Shown here in pieces: positions 8,514 to 16,338 of a stretch of 64,000 nucleotides of DNA (within the stretch, counting starts at the first letter, position 1; each line of letters begins with the position of its first letter). The notes under the pieces are model-generated. The model had not been told where the DNA came from. It made no database searches and saw only the letters and a list, made by a program, of their open reading frames with translations. The DNA is from Aquipuribacter nitratireducens (GTDB lineage Bacteria > Actinomycetota > Actinomycetes > Actinomycetales > JBBAYJ01). The DNA lies in the NCBI RefSeq assembly GCF_037860835.1, contig NZ_JBBEOG010000007.1:124001-188000 (forward strand), in the 5' to 3' direction. A program made the position numbers and the translations under genes.

Positions 8514-9344
8514 GTGCGCCTTGTCGGTGTGCACGTCGACGGACGTCGCCACGTCGCGCGGCGGGACGGCGAGGACCTCGTCGTGCTCGCCCCCGTCGAG
8601 GACTTCTGGGCGGATCCCACGGCCTCGCTCACGGCGCCGGGGCAGGGCCCGCGCCTCCCGTCGGCGGGGACGGCGATCGCCCACCCCGTCCCGGACGGCG
8701 CTCGTGTCCTCTGCCTGGGACTCAACTACCGCGCGCACGCGGCGGAGGGGTCGTTCCGGCCCCCGGAGCACCCCCTGCTGTTCGGTCGGTGGACCGCTTC
8801 GCTCGTCGTCGACGGCACCCCGGTGACCGCACCGGTGGACGAGGTGGGGCTCGACTGGGAGGGCGAGGTGGCCGCCGTCGTGGGACGCCCGCTGGACCGC
8901 GTCGACGCGGACACGGCTCGCGAGGCGGTCCTCGGGTACGCGGCCTTCAACGACCTCACGGCGCGTCGCGCGCAGAAGCTGACGTCGCAGTGGACCCTCG
9001 GCAAGAACGCCGAGGGCTCCGGGCCGATGGGTGACCTGGTCACGGCGGACGAGGTGGGGGACCTCCGGGACGGCCTGCGCCTGCAGACGCTGGTCGGTGA
9101 CGAGGTCGTCCAGGACGCGTCGACCGCCGACATGCTCTTCGAGGTCGGCGACGTGCTCGCCCTCGTCAGTCGCACGATGGTGCTGCGTCCCGGCGACGTC
9201 CTCGTGACGGGCACCCCCGAGGGCGTCGGCTACGTGCGGACCCCGCCCCGGTACCTGCGCCCGGGCGACACGGTGACCGTGCGCATCGAGCGCGTCGGCT
9301 CGGTGTCCACGCCCGTCGTGGCACCCCGCCCGGCCTCCGGCTGA
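8514..9344 (+). CDS. Fumarylacetoacetate hydrolase (FAH) family protein
   Basis: 276 residues. The N-terminal ~60 residues precede the conserved core LGLNYRAHAAEG, EGEVAAVVGRPLD, VLGYAAFNDLTARRAQ and TGTPEGVG. The acidic residues expected to hold the divalent metal are present. Members hydrolyse C-C bonds of acylpyruvates, hydrate 2-hydroxypentadienoates, or decarboxylate or isomerise homoprotocatechuate products. Here it probably handles a ring-opened or oxo-acid intermediate. The GTG at 8514 follows GGAGG by 10 bases. The gene is divergent from gntR and convergent with the TauE-like gene, 14 bases away. The exact reaction cannot be assigned. Confidence 0.9.
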   Translation: MRLVGVHVDGRRHVARRDGEDLVVLAPVEDFWADPTASLTAPGQGPRLPSAGTAIAHPVPDGARVLCLGLNYRAHAAEGSFRPPEHPLLFGRWTASLVVDGTPVTAPVDEVGLDWEGEVAAVVGRPLDRVDADTAREAVLGYAAFNDLTARRAQKLTSQWTLGKNAEGSGPMGDLVTADEVGDLRDGLRLQTLVGDEVVQDASTADMLFEVGDVLALVSRTMVLRPGDVLVTGTPEGVGYVRTPPRYLRPGDTVTVRIERVGSVSTPVVAPRPASG

Positions 9345-9358
9345 GCCGCACCCGCCGG

Positions 9359-10108
9359 TCACCCGCCGGTCACCCCGAGGCCGTCGAGCACGGCGACCAC
9401 CCCGCCGCCGTACGCGAGCGCGATGACCGACACCCGCGCCGCGCGTGGGCTCACGACCGCGGCGAGTCGTTCCCCGACGGCGAGACCGGCGACCGTGCAG
9501 GCGAGGATCAACGGCCACAGCCACCACTGGTACTCCGGCAGGCCCTCAGGCAGCGCCACCGCCTTCCCGACGAAGGCGGCGAGACCGAGGGTGGCGAACA
9601 CCGGCTGGACCGTGGCCGCGAACTGCCGGTGCTCCCACCGGGTCAGGACCGCGTAGATGCTGACGGTGGGTCCGCTGACGCCGGCCGTCGCGCTCATGAA
9701 GCCCGAGGCGGCCCCGGAGAGGATGCCGGTCGGCAGCCTCGCCGCGGTGCGCGTGCGGTTCCCCGTCACGACGAGGGACAGGGTGAGCGCCACGACGACG
9801 AGGACGCCGATGGACACCTGGAGGACCGGCCCGCCGAGGCGGGCCGCCACGAGGGCGCCGGGGATCACGGCGACGAGGGCCGGGACCGCGAGCAGCGCGT
9901 ACTGACGCCAGTCGATGAGCCGCCACACGCGGGTGATGACGAGGCACGACGACGCCGCGCCGCAGACGTTCACCATGAGCACGCCGTCGACGGGACCCAC
10001 CGCGAGGACGAGGACGGGCGCGAGCACGAGTGCGAACCCCATCCCCGACACGCGCTGGGCCACCGCACCGAGCAGGACCGCCGCCGCGACGACGAGCGCC
10101 ACGAGCAC
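9359..10108 (-). CDS. TauE/SafE-family membrane transporter
   Basis: 249 residues, almost entirely hydrophobic, with about eight membrane segments and the opening VSGMGFALVLAPVL typical of the TauE/SafE (sulfite exporter) family. A second half-repeat has GILSGAASGFMSATAGVSGP. Members export sulfite, sulfoacetate or other small organic anions. The GTG at 10108 follows GGGAG at 9 bases. It lies 67 bases downstream of the second amidohydrolase on the same strand and probably ends the importer operon. The pairing of importer and exporter suggests one of the two carries a pathway product. Substrate not assignable. Confidence 0.87.
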   Translation of the reverse strand: MLVALVVAAAVLLGAVAQRVSGMGFALVLAPVLVLAVGPVDGVLMVNVCGAASSCLVITRVWRLIDWRQYALLAVPALVAVIPGALVAARLGGPVLQVSIGVLVVVALTLSLVVTGNRTRTAARLPTGILSGAASGFMSATAGVSGPTVSIYAVLTRWEHRQFAATVQPVFATLGLAAFVGKAVALPEGLPEYQWWLWPLILACTVAGLAVGERLAAVVSPRAARVSVIALAYGGGVVAVLDGLGVTGG

Positions 10109-10175
10109 AGCGATCAGCTCCCGGCCGGTGGTCGGGGTGCGGGGAGAGGCGCTCGGCAGCGGGGTCCGGCGCTCC

Positions 10176-11189
10176 TCACCCGGCCACGAGCGCCGGGCGG
10201 CGCGTGAGCAGCTCCCGGGGGTTGTCGTCGAGCGCCTTCGCGACTGCCTGGGGCCGGTCGTGGAGCGCAGCCCGGAGGGACCCGACCGGGTCCGGGTCGG
10301 CCATGTCGAACGGGTAGTCGCTCCCCAGGCACAGACGGTCGTCGCCCACCCGGTCGTGGAGGAAGCGGAGGGACAGCGGGTCGTGGGTCAGGGTGTCGAA
10401 GAAGAACCGGTCCAGGAGGCTGGACGGCTCGACCTCCAGGTCGGCCCTGGACTCCGGGCGCACCGACCAGCCGTGGTCGAAGCGGCCGATCTGGTACGGC
10501 AGGAAGCCGCCCCCGTGGAGGAGTCCGAACCGGAGCGCCTGGTTGCGCTGCAGGACCCCGGAGAAGAGGAGCGAGCCCGCCGCAACGGTCGTGTCCGTCG
10601 GGTTGCCGACGAAGTTGTGGAGGTAGTGGGACTGCATCCGTGCGGCACCGGCGACGTCGGCCCCGGGGTGGAGGACGACGGCGAGGCCGGCGGCGTCGAC
10701 GGCGCGCCAGACCTCCTCGTGCTGCGGTTCGCCGAGGTTGACCCCCGCGACGTTGGTGCCGAGCTCGAGGCCGACGACCTCCGGGAGGGCCACGAGCCGC
10801 TCGAGCTCGGCGAGCGCGTGCTCCTCGCTCTGCATGGGCAGGTGGCCGAGGACGACGAACCGCTCCGGCAGCTCGCGGGCCATGGCGACCATCGCGTCGT
10901 TGTGCAGCCGGGCTGCGTCGGCGGCGGCCTCCGCGGGGAGCCGGTAGTTGAAGTGCGGTGGTGGCACGCTCAGCGCCTGGACGTCGACACCGGCACGGTC
11001 CATGTCCGCGACTCGCGCCTCGGTGTCGACCATGCCACGGGGGATCGGCCCGCTCCGTCGACCGTCGGGGTAGTCGAGCCACCACGAGCCGTCCCGCTCG
11101 CGGAGGACCGGCCCCGCGCTCGGGACGGCGCGTGCGAGCTCGGTGACGAAGTCCGCGGGAACGGTGTGGGCGTGGATGTCGATCGCCAT
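10176..11189 (-). CDS. Amidohydrolase (Amidohydro_2 family), second copy
   Basis: 337 residues with the same fold as the product of 5495-6526: N-terminal HxH in DIHAHTVP, then VVLHPGADV, LLHGGGFLPY and GSDYPFDMADPDP. Probable roles are decarboxylation of an aromatic or muconate-type acid, or C-N hydrolysis. The ATG at 11189 shares one base with the permease stop (TGATG) and has GGAG 5 bases upstream, so it is translated with the ABC importer. That link suggests it acts early on the imported compound. The two amidohydrolases differ clearly in sequence and are not a recent duplication. Confidence 0.87.
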   Translation of the reverse strand: MAIDIHAHTVPADFVTELARAVPSAGPVLRERDGSWWLDYPDGRRSGPIPRGMVDTEARVADMDRAGVDVQALSVPPPHFNYRLPAEAAADAARLHNDAMVAMARELPERFVVLGHLPMQSEEHALAELERLVALPEVVGLELGTNVAGVNLGEPQHEEVWRAVDAAGLAVVLHPGADVAGAARMQSHYLHNFVGNPTDTTVAAGSLLFSGVLQRNQALRFGLLHGGGFLPYQIGRFDHGWSVRPESRADLEVEPSSLLDRFFFDTLTHDPLSLRFLHDRVGDDRLCLGSDYPFDMADPDPVGSLRAALHDRPQAVAKALDDNPRELLTRRPALVAG

Positions 11190-12031
11190 CAGGACTCCAG
11201 GTCGGGACGGGTGATGGCGGAGTCCCGCCAGAAGACGACGCGGCGCTCGACGGTCCGCACGATGAGGTAGGCGGCGAGGCCGATGACGAGGAAGATGAAG
11301 ATGATCACCCAGTACGCCGCCGTGTCGAAGCCGGACCGGTAGCGCAGCATGAGGTACCCGAGACCGCCCGTCGCCCCGATGAACTCGGACACGATGGCAC
11401 CGATGATGGCCGTGGTGGCGCCCAGCTGGAGGCCACCGAAGATCACGGGCAGCGCGGTGGGGATCCGCAGCTTGACCATCGTCTGCCAGCGCGTCGCGCG
11501 CAGCGACCGCATGAGGTTGACGGCGTTCGGCTCGGCGAGGCCGAGGCCCGACAGGGTCGTGATGAAGACCGCGTAGAAGCAGGCGATGGCCGCCTGGAGG
11601 ATCTTCCCCTCCACGCCGAAGCCGACGGAGGCGATGATGATCGGCGCGAGGATGACCGTCGGAATCGCCTCGAGTGCCGACAGGAACGGCAGGTAGGCCG
11701 CCCGGAGGCGGTCGGAGGCACTCAGCAGCACGCCGAGGAGGAAGCCGACCGACGCGCCGAGGGCGAAGCCTCCGACGATCTCGAGCACCGTCCTGCCCGC
11801 CTGAGCGCCGAAGCCGTCGGCGAGCACCACCCGCGGGACCGACTCCACGACCTGCTGCGGGGTCGGCAGGAGGATGCTCGGCACGGCGCCCGAGTTGGTC
11901 GCCACCCACCACACCGCGACGATCGCGGGCAGGAGGGCGACGGTGAGCGCGGCCGGTGGCAGCCGGCGCGGGCGCGGGACGCTGCTGCGCGTGACGTCGC
12001 GACGTGACGTGACGGACTGCGTGATGCTCAT
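11189..12031 (-). CDS. ABC transporter permease, NitT/TauT (SsuC) type, 1
   Basis: 280 residues with about six membrane helices and the cytoplasmic EAA-type loop around MRSLRATRWQTMVKLRIPTALPVIFGG, the contact surface for the ATPase. It has the BPD_transp_1 layout of nitrate/sulfonate/thiamine-precursor importers. The ATG at 12031 overlaps the stop of the second permease as ATGA, with GAGG upstream. Two different permease genes side by side imply a heterodimeric channel served by one ATPase and one binding protein. Its last base is shared with the start of the amidohydrolase gene. Confidence 0.92.
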   Translation of the reverse strand: MSITQSVTSRRDVTRSSVPRPRRLPPAALTVALLPAIVAVWWVATNSGAVPSILLPTPQQVVESVPRVVLADGFGAQAGRTVLEIVGGFALGASVGFLLGVLLSASDRLRAAYLPFLSALEAIPTVILAPIIIASVGFGVEGKILQAAIACFYAVFITTLSGLGLAEPNAVNLMRSLRATRWQTMVKLRIPTALPVIFGGLQLGATTAIIGAIVSEFIGATGGLGYLMLRYRSGFDTAAYWVIIFIFLVIGLAAYLIVRTVERRVVFWRDSAITRPDLES

Positions 12032-12867
12032 CGGGTCCTCGCTCGGTTCTCGTCGGACCAGAAGACGACCCGTCGCTCGATGACGTCCGCGACCGACACG
12101 AGCGCGACGGCGAGGATCACGACGACGAGGACGACGGAGTACGTGAGCGGCATGTTGAGCTGGGAGGCGAACTCCTTCGCCAGCTTGCCGAGGCCTCCGT
12201 CGGAGGCGGACAGGATCTCGGCGACGAGCACGCCCGTGAACGCCAGGAGCAACGCGTGCTTGACGCCCACCATGATCATGGGCACGGCCGAGGGCAGCTG
12301 GAGCTTGAGGAAGACCTGCCGCCGCGACGCCTTGAGCGACTGCATGAGCCGGAACTCGTTGGCGGACGGGAGCGCCAGGCCGACCATCGTGTCGATCCAC
12401 ACCGGGAAGAAGCAGATGATGACCGCGAGCGCGATCTTGCTCTCGGACCCGAACCCGAGCCAGCCGATGAGGAGCGGGGCGAGCACGACCTTGGGCAGCG
12501 CCTGCACCGCGATGGCGTAGGGGGTGATGGCCTGCCGCACGTACGGCGACGTCCCGAGCGCCACTCCCATCACGAAACCGAAGGCGACCCCGATGACCCA
12601 CGCGATGGCGACCGCGTACATCGTCTTCCACAGGTCCCCCCACCAGTAGCCGGTACCGAGGAGCTGGACGAAGCCGGCGACGACGTCGCTGAAGGTGGGG
12701 ACGAGGATGCGGTTTACCGACTCCAGGCGCGGGACGAGCTCCCACGTGAGGAGCAGGACGGCGACGGTGGAGAGGGCGATCGTCGCCGAGCTGTCCCGGA
12801 CACGACGCAGGCGGGTGCGCCGGGGATCCGTGACGGTCCGCGCAGGCGGCGGGGCGAGCGTGGTCAT
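12028..12867 (-). CDS. ABC transporter permease, NitT/TauT (SsuC) type, 2
   Basis: 279 residues, a paralogue of the next permease. It has an N-terminal helix (ATIALSTVAVLLLTWELV), a periplasm-facing turn, and the coupling loop LMQSLKASRRQVFLKLQLPSAVPMI. Both permeases end in a related tail ERRVVFW(S/R)D, which suggests an old duplication. The ATG at 12867 overlaps the ATPase stop as ATGA. Together with the second permease it should form the membrane channel of the importer. Substrate not predictable. Confidence 0.92.
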   Translation of the reverse strand: MTTLAPPPARTVTDPRRTRLRRVRDSSATIALSTVAVLLLTWELVPRLESVNRILVPTFSDVVAGFVQLLGTGYWWGDLWKTMYAVAIAWVIGVAFGFVMGVALGTSPYVRQAITPYAIAVQALPKVVLAPLLIGWLGFGSESKIALAVIICFFPVWIDTMVGLALPSANEFRLMQSLKASRRQVFLKLQLPSAVPMIMVGVKHALLLAFTGVLVAEILSASDGGLGKLAKEFASQLNMPLTYSVVLVVVILAVALVSVADVIERRVVFWSDENRARTR

Positions 12868-13637
12868 GCCAGCTCCAGCATCCTGCGGGCCTCGGCGACA
12901 AGCTGCACGAACTCAGGGGTCGTCTGCAGGTCCGGGGTGCGCGGGCGGTCGAACGGCACGTCGAGGATGCCGACGAGCCGGCCGGGGCGGGCGCTCATGA
13001 CGGCGACCCGGTCCGACATGAAGACCGCCTCGTTGATGTTGTGCGTGACGAGGACCGCGGTGCTGCCGGAGTAGGCCTGCAGGCGGAGGAGCTCCTGGTT
13101 CATCGACTCGCGGGTGAACTCGTCCAGGGCGCCGAACGGTTCGTCGAGGAGGAGGAGCTTCGGGTCGCTGAGCAGCACCCGGCACAGCGCGGCGCGCTGC
13201 TGCATTCCGCCGGAGAGCTGCCAGGGGTAGGAGTTCTCGAACTCGTCGATGCCCACCATCCCGAGGAGTTCGCGCGCCTTCGGGATGTACTCCTTCTTGT
13301 TCTCCCCGAAGACCTCCACGGGCAGCAGCACGTTCTGCAAGGTCGTCCGCCAGGGGAACATGACGGCCTGCTGGAACATCATGCCGATGTCGCGGCTCGG
13401 CTCGGTGAGCGGCCGGCCGTCGAAGCTGATCTCACCGGCGGACGGTGTGAGCAGGCCGCCCATGATGTTGAGCGCCGTCGACTTGCCGCACCCGCTCGGC
13501 CCGAGGAGGGACAGGAACTCCCCGTGGTGGACGTCGAGGTCGAGTCCGCTGAGTGCCACCATCTCGGTGTCGCCGGTGCCGAACACCTTGCTGATGTAGG
13601 ACGTCGTGACGAGGCTCGTACGTTCCATCGTTCTCAT
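12864..13637 (-). CDS. ABC transporter ATP-binding protein, NitT/TauT (SsuB) type
   Basis: 257 residues with all nucleotide-binding motifs: Walker A GPSGCGKST, Q-loop MMFQQAVMFPWRT, signature LSGGMQQR, Walker B LLLLDEPF, D-loop GALD and switch histidine in VTHNINEAV. It energises import through the two permeases. The ATG at 13637 has GGAGGA 8 bases upstream; a second ATG three codons on is an alternative. It lies 42 bases after the binding-protein gene and overlaps the first permease by 4 bases. Confidence 0.95.
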   Translation of the reverse strand: MRTMERTSLVTTSYISKVFGTGDTEMVALSGLDLDVHHGEFLSLLGPSGCGKSTALNIMGGLLTPSAGEISFDGRPLTEPSRDIGMMFQQAVMFPWRTTLQNVLLPVEVFGENKKEYIPKARELLGMVGIDEFENSYPWQLSGGMQQRAALCRVLLSDPKLLLLDEPFGALDEFTRESMNQELLRLQAYSGSTAVLVTHNINEAVFMSDRVAVMSARPGRLVGILDVPFDRPRTPDLQTTPEFVQLVAEARRMLELA

Positions 13638-13679
13638 TCCCGGTCTCCTCCGTGGGTCGGCCGTGGCACGGGCAGGCGG

Positions 13680-14798
13680 TCAGGAGTTCTGCAGCTCGTA
13701 GTCCTGGGCGTCCTGCGCCACGCGCTCGCGGTCAAAGTCGTTGGCGTAGTCGACGAACTCGTCGTTGAGCACGGCCTCGGCCTCGACGTCCTGGTAGTCG
13801 TCGGACGTCGACTGGATGAGGTCGAGGAACTCCTGGGTGCCCTCGACGTCGTGGGCGCCGATGCGCTCCAGGTCGGCCGGGTCCACCTGCTGCAGCGACA
13901 GCTCGAACCTGAGGTCGCCCTGGGAGACGCCGTCGGCGTTCTCCTCGAACGCGGCGGGGATGGCGCCCCGCATCATGTCGCGGCACGCCTCGGTGTTCTC
14001 CAGGCAGAAGTACATGCCCATGGCCGTGCCGCGCGCGAAGTCGGCCATGGCGTCGGGCTTCTCCTCCAGGACGGCGGGTGTCGTGATGATGCCGCGCGCA
14101 GGGAACGTGTTGTAGATGTCCGGGGTGAGGTCGAGGAGGTCGTAGCCGGCGGTCTGCAGCGCGAAGATGTCGTTGTAGGCCGTCGAGTAGGCGTCGACGG
14201 ACCCGTTGTCGAGGGCCGCGAGCGTCTCCGGACCGCCGTCGCCGATCGGGATGAGCTGGACGTCCGTGATGGGGTCGATGCCCTCGGCCCGGAGGGCCGC
14301 CTCGAGGAACGCCACCTCGCCGCCGCCCGGCTCTGAGATGCCGATGTTCGCCCCGTCGAGGCCCGCGATGTCCGTGATGCCACCGTCCTGCGGGACGAAG
14401 ATGCCGAAGATCGCGCCGCTGGAGTACGTGAACATGTTGACCACGTCGAGCCCTACGAGGGCCGCTTCCCCGAAGGCGGGCGCCGACGGGTTCCCGGCGT
14501 CGGCGTTCCCCGCGACGATCTGCTCCATCGCGTCACCCGAGCCACCCGTGGCGACGAACTCGACGTCGAGGCCGAGCTCGTCGTAGTAGCCGAGGTTGTC
14601 GGCCGCGAGCCACCCCCACCACTCCGCGGTGTACGTGTCCTCGGCCGCCATGGCCATCGTGATGCTCGCGCGCTCCTCGGCCGCAGCAGGGCTGCCGTCC
14701 CCGCCCGCGGATGCCGGCGCGGTCTCGTCCCCCGAGCAGGCGGTCAGCGCGAGCGCCCCCGCAAGGACCAGGACCGCGGCGGGACGGGTTGTCTGCAT
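13680..14798 (-). CDS. Substrate-binding lipoprotein of the NitT/TauT-type importer
   Basis: 372 residues. A lipoprotein signal peptide ends at ALALTAC with the lipidated cysteine at 21, followed by a low-complexity Ala/Gly/Glu linker. The body fits the NMT1/SsuA-like periplasmic binding fold: AEWWGWLAADNLGYYDELGLDVEF, GGSGDAMEQIVAGNAD and GANIGISEPGGGEVAFLEAAL. It should capture the substrate outside the membrane. The ATG at 14798 has AAGGAG 7 bases upstream. It is the first gene of the importer operon, and a motif shared with the IclR-controlled promoter lies 140 bases upstream. Related proteins bind sulfonates, riboflavin or pyrimidine precursors; the ligand here is unknown. Confidence 0.9.
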   Translation of the reverse strand: MQTTRPAAVLVLAGALALTACSGDETAPASAGGDGSPAAAEERASITMAMAAEDTYTAEWWGWLAADNLGYYDELGLDVEFVATGGSGDAMEQIVAGNADAGNPSAPAFGEAALVGLDVVNMFTYSSGAIFGIFVPQDGGITDIAGLDGANIGISEPGGGEVAFLEAALRAEGIDPITDVQLIPIGDGGPETLAALDNGSVDAYSTAYNDIFALQTAGYDLLDLTPDIYNTFPARGIITTPAVLEEKPDAMADFARGTAMGMYFCLENTEACRDMMRGAIPAAFEENADGVSQGDLRFELSLQQVDPADLERIGAHDVEGTQEFLDLIQSTSDDYQDVEAEAVLNDEFVDYANDFDRERVAQDAQDYELQNS

Positions 14799-14916
14799 CT
14801 CGAGTCTCCTTCGAATCGGTGCATCGGGTGGAGCGGTTGGCTGCCCTGCTCCCGCTCCCCGGGACGCCTCGTCGTCGAGGTGACCGGAGGGGTCGGCGGT
14901 GCCGGCGCTCCTCACG

Positions 14917-14954
14917 ATGCTACGGCTCGAACGGCAAAGTCAAGACACTGTCTT
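14917..14954 (-). promoter_or_regulatory. Candidate promoter and operator of the ABC importer operon
   Basis: On the minus strand TTGACT (14943-14938) and TAGCAT (14922-14917) are a possible -35/-10 pair with a short 15-base spacer. The -35 is covered by a perfect palindrome AAGACA-C-TGTCTT (14942-14954) and by the 12-mer AGTGTCTTGACT, which matches the one in front of the IclR gene at 11 of 12 positions. Overlap of operator and -35 suits a repressor. Promoter strength and regulator identity are inferred. Confidence 0.45.
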
Positions 14955-14995
14955 ACTTTTCCCGGTTCGGTCTGCCGGCCCCCGTTCCGTGGGCC

Positions 14996-16210
14996 TCAGC
15001 CGTCCTGACGCCGCAGGTACCGGCCGAAGTGCGGCACCGAGAAGGCGATGAGACCGCGCTCCGCGCTGTACACGAGCCCCTTCTTCAGCAGCGCGTCGCG
15101 GGCCGGGGACAACGACTGCGGCTTGCGGCCGAGAGCCGCGGCGACCGCGGCGGTCGGGACGGCCTGGTCCGGGTCGCCGGGCCCGTCGAGCGCCGTCTCC
15201 TGCTGCGCCAGGACGTCCGCCATGGCGCGCAGGTACTCCCGCTCCCCCGGCGTCGCGCGCTCGTAGCGGGAGCCGAAGAAGCCGACGGCGAGCTCGGACT
15301 CGGCGCGAGGCACGGCGACCCGCACGTCGTCGGCCGTGACGGGGCTCGTCGTCGCGACGTCCCACACGGTCTTGCCGTACTCCTGGACGAAGTACGGGTA
15401 GCCGGCCGTCGCCTCGTACATCGCGTCGAGGGCGTCGGGGGTGAACTCCGCGTCCTCCTCCTTCGCCGGGGCGGTGAGCGCACGGTCGGCGGCCTCCCGG
15501 TCGAGCCGCCCGATCCGGACGTAGCGGAACAGCCGCTCGCTGTACGACTTGCTCGCCGACAGGACCGCGGGCAGGTGCGGCAGGCCGGCACCGACGACGA
15601 CGAACGGCAGCCCTGCCTGGCTGATCTCGTGGGCGGCCGCGCACAGCGCCGACACGTCGTCCGGGCCGAGGTCCTGCATCTCGTCGAGGAAGACCGCGAC
15701 GCCCTTGCCGCAGTCGCCCGCGAGCCCGCCGATGTCGACGAGCAGCTCGACGAGGTCGATCTCCATGTCCCCGGAGTCGGCGCGGCCGGGCACGAGGGGG
15801 GCGTCGATGCCGGGCTGCCAGCGGTCGCGCACCTTGGTGTCGCCGTCGTGGTGGCGCAGGGCGAACGACTTGAGAACGCCGAGGACGTGCTCGGTCTCGC
15901 TCGCGGGCGCGCCGAGCTCGCGGACGGCCAGGTGGAGCCCTGCGGCGAGCGGGCGCCGCAGCGACTGCCCGGGCCGCGCCTCGACCTTGCCCGTCCCCCA
16001 GCCACGGCGGACGGCCTGCGAGCGCAGCGTGTTGAGCAGGACCGTCTTGCCGACGCCGCGGAGCCCCGTGAGGACGATGCTGCGCTCCGGGCGGCCGCGT
16101 CCGACGCGGGTGAGGAGGACCTCGAAGGCCTCGAGCTCGCCGTCGCGGCCGGCGAGCTCGGGCGGGCGCTGGCCGGCGCCGGGGGCGTAGGGGTTGCGGA
16201 CGGGGTCCAT
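14996..16210 (-). CDS. AAA ATPase (Orc1/Cdc6-like or STAND-like) of unknown role
   Basis: 404 residues. A short N-terminal NPYAPGAGQRPPELAGRD stretch precedes the P-loop GLRGVGKT (about residues 50-57) and Walker B VAVFLDEMQDL. The C-terminal part looks like a lid and winged helix (TAAVAAALGRKPQSLSPARD, then LLKKGLVYSAERGLIAF). Proteins with this layout are often annotated as ATP-binding or orc1/cdc6-like, but no archaeal-type origin is present and a real replication role is doubtful. It is transcribed alone from the ATG at 16210, with a region rich in inverted and direct repeats just upstream. Function unknown. Confidence 0.8.
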   Translation of the reverse strand: MDPVRNPYAPGAGQRPPELAGRDGELEAFEVLLTRVGRGRPERSIVLTGLRGVGKTVLLNTLRSQAVRRGWGTGKVEARPGQSLRRPLAAGLHLAVRELGAPASETEHVLGVLKSFALRHHDGDTKVRDRWQPGIDAPLVPGRADSGDMEIDLVELLVDIGGLAGDCGKGVAVFLDEMQDLGPDDVSALCAAAHEISQAGLPFVVVGAGLPHLPAVLSASKSYSERLFRYVRIGRLDREAADRALTAPAKEEDAEFTPDALDAMYEATAGYPYFVQEYGKTVWDVATTSPVTADDVRVAVPRAESELAVGFFGSRYERATPGEREYLRAMADVLAQQETALDGPGDPDQAVPTAAVAAALGRKPQSLSPARDALLKKGLVYSAERGLIAFSVPHFGRYLRRQDG

Positions 16211-16229
16211 GCCAGGACGGTATTCGCGC

Positions 16230-16301
16230 GTCTAGCCCTCACCGCAGAGGTGCGTAGAGACAGCGATCGGCGTGTCGTGGTCTCTCTACTGCTGTCTAGC
16301 C
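16230..16301. repeat. Inverted and direct repeats upstream of the AAA ATPase gene
   Basis: GTAGAGAC (16254-16261) and GTCTCTCTAC (16280-16289) form an inverted repeat with a 2-base insertion in the right arm. GTCTAGCC occurs at 16230-16237 and again at 16294-16301, flanking it. The block lies in the 128-base gap between the ligD-type polymerase stop and the ATPase start. It may be an operator, a hairpin terminator, or a recombination scar; nothing decides among these. Confidence 0.5.
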
Positions 16302-16338
16302 TCTGGCGGAGAGACCCCGATACGTGGCCATCGACCGG

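Noticed and set aside
14996-16210. True Orc1/Cdc6 replication initiator
   Set aside because: The domain order is similar, but the host origin uses dnaA in this window, and such ATPases in bacteria have no shown initiator role. Kept as an AAA ATPase of unknown function.
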